The translations under genes were made by a program, and so were the position numbers. 64,000 nt of DNA from Rhizobium sp. Leaf262 (lineage in GTDB: Bacteria; Pseudomonadota; Alphaproteobacteria; Rhizobiales; Rhizobiaceae), in contig NZ_LMMM01000016.1 in NCBI RefSeq assembly GCF_001422245.1, positions 195,945 through 259,944 of the forward strand, given 5' to 3'. The number at the start of each line of letters is the position of its first letter. The stretch's first letter is position 1. Below the pieces are notes generated by a model. The model did no database searches. It was given only the letters and a program-made list of their open reading frames with translations, and had not been told where the DNA came from. This document shows positions 62,685 through 64,000 of the stretch, piece by piece.

Positions 62685-64000
62685 TCACACCGTCCTGATA
62701 TATGCGTCGTATTCGACGTCGGTTACGCGGAGGGAAAATTCCGACAATTCCTGCTGTTTGCAGGCTGAGTATAGCGTGCGATATTTCTGCCCAAATGTCG
62801 CATAGGCAAAGCTGGAGCGCGTGAAACGCTGCAGCGCATAGTCCCAGTTCGTCGGCAGCGGCTCATGATTGATGGCGTGGCTATCGCCCGAAATTGCACC
62901 ACCCGGCTGGCGCTTTTCCTTCATGCCGGCAAGGGCGGCACTCAGGATCATGGCCAGCACCAGATAGGGATTGGTGTCGGCTCCTGCCACACGGTGTTCG
63001 ATACGGGTCGCAGCCTTACTGGCGACAATCACGCGCACGGCAGCAGACCGGTTATCGATGCCCCAGGAAGCATAGGTCGGTGCGTGTTCGCTGGGGCGCA
63101 GGCGGCGGTAGGAGTTGGCATGCGGCGCAAACACGGCCATGCTCTCACCCATATTCTCCAACAGGCCACCGACCGAATGCATCAATGCTTCGGAAGGGCC
63201 GTTCTCACCGGCGTAGATATTGTTGCCATCTCTATCCAGCATGGAAAAATGGACATGCATGCCGTTGCCAGCCTGCATGCCGTAGGGCTTGGCCATGAAG
63301 GTGGCATCGAGATCGTGCTTGCGCGCCACGCCCTTGACGATGCGCTTCAGAAAAACGGCATCATCCGCCGCCCGCAAAGCATCCGGCACATGGTTGAGAT
63401 TGATTTCATACTGGCCCGGACCGTTTTCGCGCAGCGTCGTATCGGCTCCGACATTCTGCGCGCGGCAGGCCGTCGAGATATCGTGAAAGACGCCCTCGAA
63501 ATCCTGCAATTCGGAGATGGAGAGAACCTGCGTCTGGCCCGTATGCCAGCGGCCTTCGCGGCTACGCGGCGGGCGCACGGGGTCGAGCGCGGAGCGGACA
63601 GGATCGATCAGATAGAATTCGAGCTCGGTCGCGACAACCGGCGTCAACCCGCGACGGGTAAAGCCTGCCAGCACCTGCGCCAGCACAGTGCGCGGATCGC
63701 CATAAAAACCGTTGCCGTCAGGGTCTTTCATGGCCAGCAGAACCTGCGCCGTGGAGCGCCCCAGCCATGTAACGCGTGAGAGCGTTTCTGGAACGGCAAA
63801 GCACAGACCATCAGGGTCGCCGGTGCCTTCTGCAAGTCCGGCTGCGTTTACGTCGCGGCCCCAGATATCCAGCGCGTAGACCGAGCGCGGCACGGCCATG
63901 CCCTTTTCCAGCACGTCGATGGCCCGTTCACGCGGGATCCATTTGCCGCGCGGCACGCCGTTTACATCGATGACAAAGGCTTCAAGAATTTCAATATCGG
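62685..64000 (-). CDS. puuA: Gamma-glutamylputrescine synthetase, 5' end outside the window
   Basis: A glutamine-synthetase-fold ligase of at least 438 residues that joins glutamate to putrescine with ATP, first step of the Puu route. The visible N-terminus reads EAFVIDVNGVPRGKWIPRER, then ELEFYLIDP, NGPGQYEINLNH, GNGMHVHFSM and the ATP/ammonia-type GADTNPYLVLAMILSAALAG. The reading frame continues through the window edge, so the real start is beyond 64000; a GTG at 63956 is internal. PuuA-type rather than GlnA because of the divergent adenylylation region and pairing with puuB. Confidence 0.88.
   Translation of the reverse strand, partial: DIEILEAFVIDVNGVPRGKWIPRERAIDVLEKGMAVPRSVYALDIWGRDVNAAGLAEGTGDPDGLCFAVPETLSRVTWLGRSTAQVLLAMKDPDGNGFYGDPRTVLAQVLAGFTRRGLTPVVATELEFYLIDPVRSALDPVRPPRSREGRWHTGQTQVLSISELQDFEGVFHDISTACRAQNVGADTTLRENGPGQYEINLNHVPDALRAADDAVFLKRIVKGVARKHDLDATFMAKPYGMQAGNGMHVHFSMLDRDGNNIYAGENGPSEALMHSVGGLLENMGESMAVFAPHANSYRRLRPSEHAPTYASWGIDNRSAAVRVIVASKAATRIEHRVAGADTNPYLVLAMILSAALAGMKEKRQPGGAISGDSHAINHEPLPTNWDYALQRFTRSSFAYATFGQKYRTLYSACKQQELSEFSLRVTDVEYDAYIRTV

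Noticed and set aside
1..64000. CRISPR arrays, insertion sequences, prophage or toxin-antitoxin and defence modules
   Set aside because: No regularly spaced repeats, transposases, phage proteins or defence-type gene sets were found; the regulators and GNAT at 6-7 kb do not match a toxin-antitoxin pair because the XRE protein has a cupin sensor and the GNAT lacks the DUF1778-type partner arrangement.

Overview
The window is one contiguous stretch of Rhizobiales (Rhizobiaceae) chromosome, most like Agrobacterium or Rhizobium. The evidence is the pairing of irr with fabA/fabB/fabI, a RirA-type Rrf2 regulator with its three cluster cysteines, a complete Tad/Cpa (ctp-like) pilus operon behind a CtrA-type box, the upp-add-deoB salvage operon, a five-step histidine utilisation cluster, a KduD-type dehydrogenase and a D-galactarolactone-isomerase-like protein. 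Coding density is high, and I see no insertion sequence, prophage, CRISPR array or obvious genomic island. The assignment rests on gene content and protein family recognition; no database was searched.

Layout. 0.2-7.7 kb: GH25 lipoprotein, EamA exporter divergent from a MocR-type regulator, a small membrane protein, lepA, an XRE-cupin regulator whose promoter lies inside a long palindrome, a GNAT and a SelW-like protein. 7.9 kb: tRNA-Leu(CAG) with its own promoter. 8.1-18.7 kb: Tad pilus locus (pilin, prepilin peptidase CpaA, CpaB-F, TadB, TadC), flanked by a stand-alone secretin N-domain protein and an inverted tadD. 18.9-27.1 kb: M17 aminopeptidase, pncB, an NlpC/P60 peptidase with a MarR regulator, a DUF475/TerC membrane protein behind a long structured leader, kduD and a second EamA exporter. 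27.2-34.4 kb: hutF divergent from hutIHGUD around a perfect HutC-like operator; together these convert histidine to glutamate, ammonia and formate. 34.4-37.3 kb: LysR regulator and a small monooxygenase divergent from mmsA. 37.3-40.3 kb: deoB-add and upp nucleoside salvage. 40.3-45.5 kb: cyoABCD ubiquinol oxidase with SURF1.

45.8-50.4 kb: MFS transporter, two TadE/G-like minor pilin genes remote from the main pilus locus, and a FadR-type regulator followed by a sugar-acid lactone amidohydrolase. 50.5-55.6 kb: fabA-fabB-fabI for unsaturated fatty acid synthesis, divergent from irr, then an iron-binding periplasmic protein divergent from rirA. An Irr-type box covers the -35 of rirA, so the window holds much of the iron control circuit. 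55.7-64 kb: AbrB-type membrane protein, a four-gene OsmF/YehZYXW-like quaternary-amine ABC importer, gluconokinase, and the puuA-puuB start of putrescine degradation, with puuA running off the right edge.

I found no wholly new multi-gene system. The best leads are regulatory: a putative leaderless, palindrome-covered XRE-cupin promoter; the multi-branched RNA leader of the DUF475 gene; a plus-strand terminator with no gene in front of it; the pilin-locus signals; and unexplained palindromes near fabA and after the SelW-like gene.
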